Position numbers and translations under genes: made by a program | Shown here: positions 61,631 to 64,000 of the stretch, piece by piece | Layout of the letters: each line of letters begins with the position of its first letter | Position numbering within the stretch: the stretch's first letter is position 1 | The notes under the pieces: generated by a model | What the model saw: only the letters and a program-made list of their open reading frames with translations | Databases searched by the model: none | Told to the model about the DNA's origin: nothing | Assembly: GCA_963800865.1 (NCBI GenBank) | Contig: CAWDCL010000002.1 | Location: 186,001-250,000, forward strand | Direction of reading: 5' to 3' | Length of the DNA stretch: 64,000 nucleotides | DNA from: JALOKP01 sp963800865 | Lineage (GTDB): Bacteria > Acidobacteriota > Polarisedimenticolia > J045

Positions 61631-64000
61631 ATGAGCGCGAGGCATCGGCTGCTGGTCATCGACTACGAGCCGCGCTCGCTGAAGCGAACGCTCGCCCTGC
61701 TGGAGGGGAGCGGATTCGCGGTCAGCGGCGCCGGTACCGCGCTCGAGATCAACGCCGAGTTGAACCGGGCCGCGCCCGACGCGGTGATCGTCGAGCCGAT
61801 GATCCCCGGCCAGGACGGCTTCAAACTGATCCAGAACATCAAGCGTCTCCGGCCGGAGCAGCCGACGTTCGTGATCGCGGCCTCGCGCATCTACCGCGGG
61901 CCGCGGTTCCGCGGGATGGCCAAGGAGGCCGGCGCCGACCTGTTCGTCGAGCGCCCGATGCAGGATGACCAGATTCTCGCGGCCCTGAACCGCGCGCTCG
62001 GCGAGCAGCCCGAGCTGACGGCCCCGCAACCCCCCGAAGAGGTGTCGGCGGCCGCCCTCTCGTCCATGCCGCAGCCCCCGGCGAGCGAGCCGGCACCCCC
62101 GCCGGTACCGCTCCCGCCCAGGCCTCCCGCCCCGCCGGCACCTCCGGCCGTGGCGCCCCCCCCGTTGGCGACGCCGACCGCGGCGGCGACCGACCCTCAT
62201 CCGCAGCGCCCGCCCGCTCCGCCCAGCGCGGTCACGGCGCCGCGTCCGATCCACACCCCTTCGCCCGCCCGGGCCGGGGTTCCCACGGCTCCTCCCCGGC
62301 CGGCGGCCCCCGCCGCCGGACAACCCGCGCTCGCGACCACCTCCGCGGGACGGCCCGTGCTCGCGACGGTCGCCGCCGGCCCGCGCGCGACCGGGGCCTC
62401 TCCTCGGCTTTCGGCGCCGATCCCGGCGCTGCAGTCGAGCGATGCGGAGATCGACGCCGCTCTCGACCGCCTGCTGGGGCCGTTCGGCGGGGCTGCCGTC
62501 GAGGCCGCCCCCGCGGCGAGCCCCGCGGCAATCCCGGACGCGAGCTTCGCGCCGTTGGCCTGCGCGGCACCCCCGGTTTCCGCGGAACCCCGGGCCGCGG
62601 CATCGCCATCGGGGCCGGAGGCCCCTTCCGCCCGGCCCGCCCCCCCTCCGGCCGCCGCACCGGCCCACCCGCCATCGGCGGCGATGCCGGTCGCGTCGAC
62701 TCGGTTCGATCCGACCGATCCGCTGGGGCTCGCGCTCGACCGGGACTTCCGCGTCCACCGCCCGGAACCGCGGAAGGTCACCGGACCGCTGGTCGCATTC
62801 GACTTCGACGACCTGGCCGGGGGAGATCCGCCTCGTCCGGTGGTCATCCCGACCCGCGTCGAGCCGGTGGTCTCCGCCGCGCCTGCCGTCGTTTCGATTC
62901 CCGAGGAAGCCCTCGGGTTCGACCTGGTGACCGGCGACTCGGGGAACATCTCCGCGCCGGCCGCCCCTGAGGACGCCAAGGACGGCCGGTACATGGACTT
63001 CCTCCTCCAGGAGGACCCGGGAACCGGCCCGCCGCCGATCACCCCCGAGACCTGGCCGCGCACCGGCCCGATCCCGATCGTCGTCGCTCCCGAGCCACCG
63101 ATCCCGTCGGCCGACGACGACGACATCGACCGCGTGCTGGCTCGCGTCTTCGCTCCCGGAGTCGACGCGCACGGTGAGGTTCCCGGGATCGACTCCAGCG
63201 GCGACCCGGGGCCGCGTGCCTCCGGGGCCGTGGTCGACCATGGGCAGCCCTCCCTCTCCGCGTCCGGCCCGTTGGCGCCCGACCGTCCGGTGCCGGCAGG
63301 CCTGCGCGGCATGGACGCCGGGACGGCGGACCTCCTGTCGAGCCTCGAGGAGCTCGAGAACAGCCTGCCGGACGGCGGCCCCCCGTCGGCCGATCTGCGC
63401 GCCGACAGCACCTGGACGACGACCACCGGGTTCGGCGATTTCACGGGCCAGGCGCTGCAGGAGATCGAGACCTCGGTCCCCTTCACCCCGCCGCCGCCGC
63501 CCGAGGACGAGCAGACCCTGCAGGAAGTCCTGGCCAGCCTCGGCAACATGGAGGCCCAGCCGACCGCGGAGGAGGTGGACCCTGCCCAGGCCTCCCCGCC
63601 GGTTCAGTTCGACGCCTTCCGCCAGACAGGTACGCAGTTCGGGTTCCGCGGCCGGACAGGCCCCGCCGCCACCGGCCACGGCACGGCCCCGACGGCGGAG
63701 GATCCCACCCCGCGGGCGCCGGTCCCGAACGCGGTCGCCGTCTCCTCGCGGGCCCTCGTGACCGGGGCCCTGGTCGCGCTGTTGCTGCTGGCCCTGGCGG
63801 CCGGCGGCTGGTACCTGTTCGTGCGCGAGTCGGCTGCCCCGGGCTCCTCGCCGGCTGCGCCGTCCGAGATCGGTGCCGGCGCGGCGCGCCTTCCGGCCAC
63901 CCCCGCACCGGTTCCCGGCAAGAAGAAACCGAGGAAGTCCGCTGCCGCGCCTGCTGACGCAGGGCTGACCCGCCCCGTCCCGGGCGGCGGGAAGCCACCC
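61631..64000 (+). CDS. Receiver / proline-rich linker / membrane protein, partial
   Basis: An open frame from ATG 61631 to the window end, 790 codons without a stop. Residues 1-125 form a receiver domain: HRLLVIDYEPRSLKRTLALL, APDAVIVEPMIPGQDGFKLI (Glu in place of the phosphoacceptor Asp) and ADLFVERPMQDDQILAALNR. Then come about 200 residues of Pro/Ala-rich linker and acidic segments (ADDDDIDRVLARVF, STWTTTTGFGDFTGQALQEI). A membrane span (LVTGALVALLLLALAAGGWY) lies near residue 720, then a Lys/Pro-rich stretch. The topology recalls cytoplasmic-regulator-to-periplasm proteins of TonB-like or motility type. The outer domain lies beyond the window. Confidence 0.7.
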   Translation, partial: MSARHRLLVIDYEPRSLKRTLALLEGSGFAVSGAGTALEINAELNRAAPDAVIVEPMIPGQDGFKLIQNIKRLRPEQPTFVIAASRIYRGPRFRGMAKEAGADLFVERPMQDDQILAALNRALGEQPELTAPQPPEEVSAAALSSMPQPPASEPAPPPVPLPPRPPAPPAPPAVAPPPLATPTAAATDPHPQRPPAPPSAVTAPRPIHTPSPARAGVPTAPPRPAAPAAGQPALATTSAGRPVLATVAAGPRATGASPRLSAPIPALQSSDAEIDAALDRLLGPFGGAAVEAAPAASPAAIPDASFAPLACAAPPVSAEPRAAASPSGPEAPSARPAPPPAAAPAHPPSAAMPVASTRFDPTDPLGLALDRDFRVHRPEPRKVTGPLVAFDFDDLAGGDPPRPVVIPTRVEPVVSAAPAVVSIPEEALGFDLVTGDSGNISAPAAPEDAKDGRYMDFLLQEDPGTGPPPITPETWPRTGPIPIVVAPEPPIPSADDDDIDRVLARVFAPGVDAHGEVPGIDSSGDPGPRASGAVVDHGQPSLSASGPLAPDRPVPAGLRGMDAGTADLLSSLEELENSLPDGGPPSADLRADSTWTTTTGFGDFTGQALQEIETSVPFTPPPPPEDEQTLQEVLASLGNMEAQPTAEEVDPAQASPPVQFDAFRQTGTQFGFRGRTGPAATGHGTAPTAEDPTPRAPVPNAVAVSSRALVTGALVALLLLALAAGGWYLFVRESAAPGSSPAAPSEIGAGAARLPATPAPVPGKKKPRKSAAAPADAGLTRPVPGGGKPP

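Noticed and set aside
60038..63679. A 1,213-codon minus-strand frame across the TldD-like gene and the receiver gene
   Set aside because: It is antisense to genes with clear domains, is Arg/Gly-rich and has no family features. Long antisense frames are expected at this GC content.

Overview
The window is about 70% GC with bacterial gene density, frequent GTG/TTG starts and ATGA/GTGA gene overlaps. The content is Gram-negative: Lgt, many secreted proteins, an EF-P beta-lysylation set, Ser/Thr kinases fused to PD40 propellers, ECF sigma factors beside kinases or zinc anti-sigma factors, and secreted proteins sharing a C-terminal module. This mix resembles Acidobacteriota (Thermoanaerobaculia-like). 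That is an inference from gene style; there is no rRNA or tRNA here to confirm it.

Layout. 0-3.8 kb (minus): YceI, a conserved unknown protein, fumarylacetoacetase, a degenerate receiver and a DUF309 protein. 3.9-8.0 kb: epmB divergent from efp-epmA, then a Cys/Met PLP enzyme. 8.1-11.3 kb: a DUF1570/TPR protein and gltS. 11.4-15.1 kb is an accessory patch: a 153-bp repeat in two full copies and one partial copy, a Uma2 remnant, a Phd/PIN toxin-antitoxin pair, a subtilisin whose 3' end carries a MITE-like element, and a decayed IS transposase. 15.2-23.3 kb: an Uup ABC-F protein, then a signalling block (STAS protein, two Ser/Thr kinases, an ECF sigma factor, a SpoIIE-type phosphatase).

23.3-33.7 kb (minus) is the most interesting locus. 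It reads ECF sigma, zf-HC2 anti-sigma, secreted TPR-CHAT (caspase-like) protease, a 1,120-aa Cys-repeat/DUF11 surface protein, a subtilase-like protein without a recognisable catalytic Asp, and a small secreted protein. The spacing is tight, with four-base or one-base overlaps. I know of no named system with this composition.

34-38 kb: a DUF2283 pair, an SGNH hydrolase, an intact Uma2, a serine hydrolase and a wrecked VapBC-like pair. 38.3-46.6 kb: a secreted protein, a three-subunit acyl-CoA carboxylase (BC, CT and, 1.2 kb further on, the biotin carrier) and a photolyase. 46.8-51.2 kb: a cold-shock protein with a clear terminator, an S9 peptidase and a BNR lipoprotein. 51.2-64 kb: an ABC ATPase, DUF2207-LemA, lgt, an SDR, PAP2, ada, DUF302, a TldD-like pair, and a receiver/proline-rich/membrane protein that runs off the edge.

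Two features cut across the window. First, short GC hairpins starting GTAGGG occur at four loci. Their TAG serves as the stop codon of two genes, and at a third locus they lie in frame inside the biotin-carrier gene. Second, about a dozen conserved genes carry single-base frameshifts with the protein homology continuing in another frame. This points to indel errors in the assembly rather than mass gene decay, so frameshifted genes are given as one feature each.
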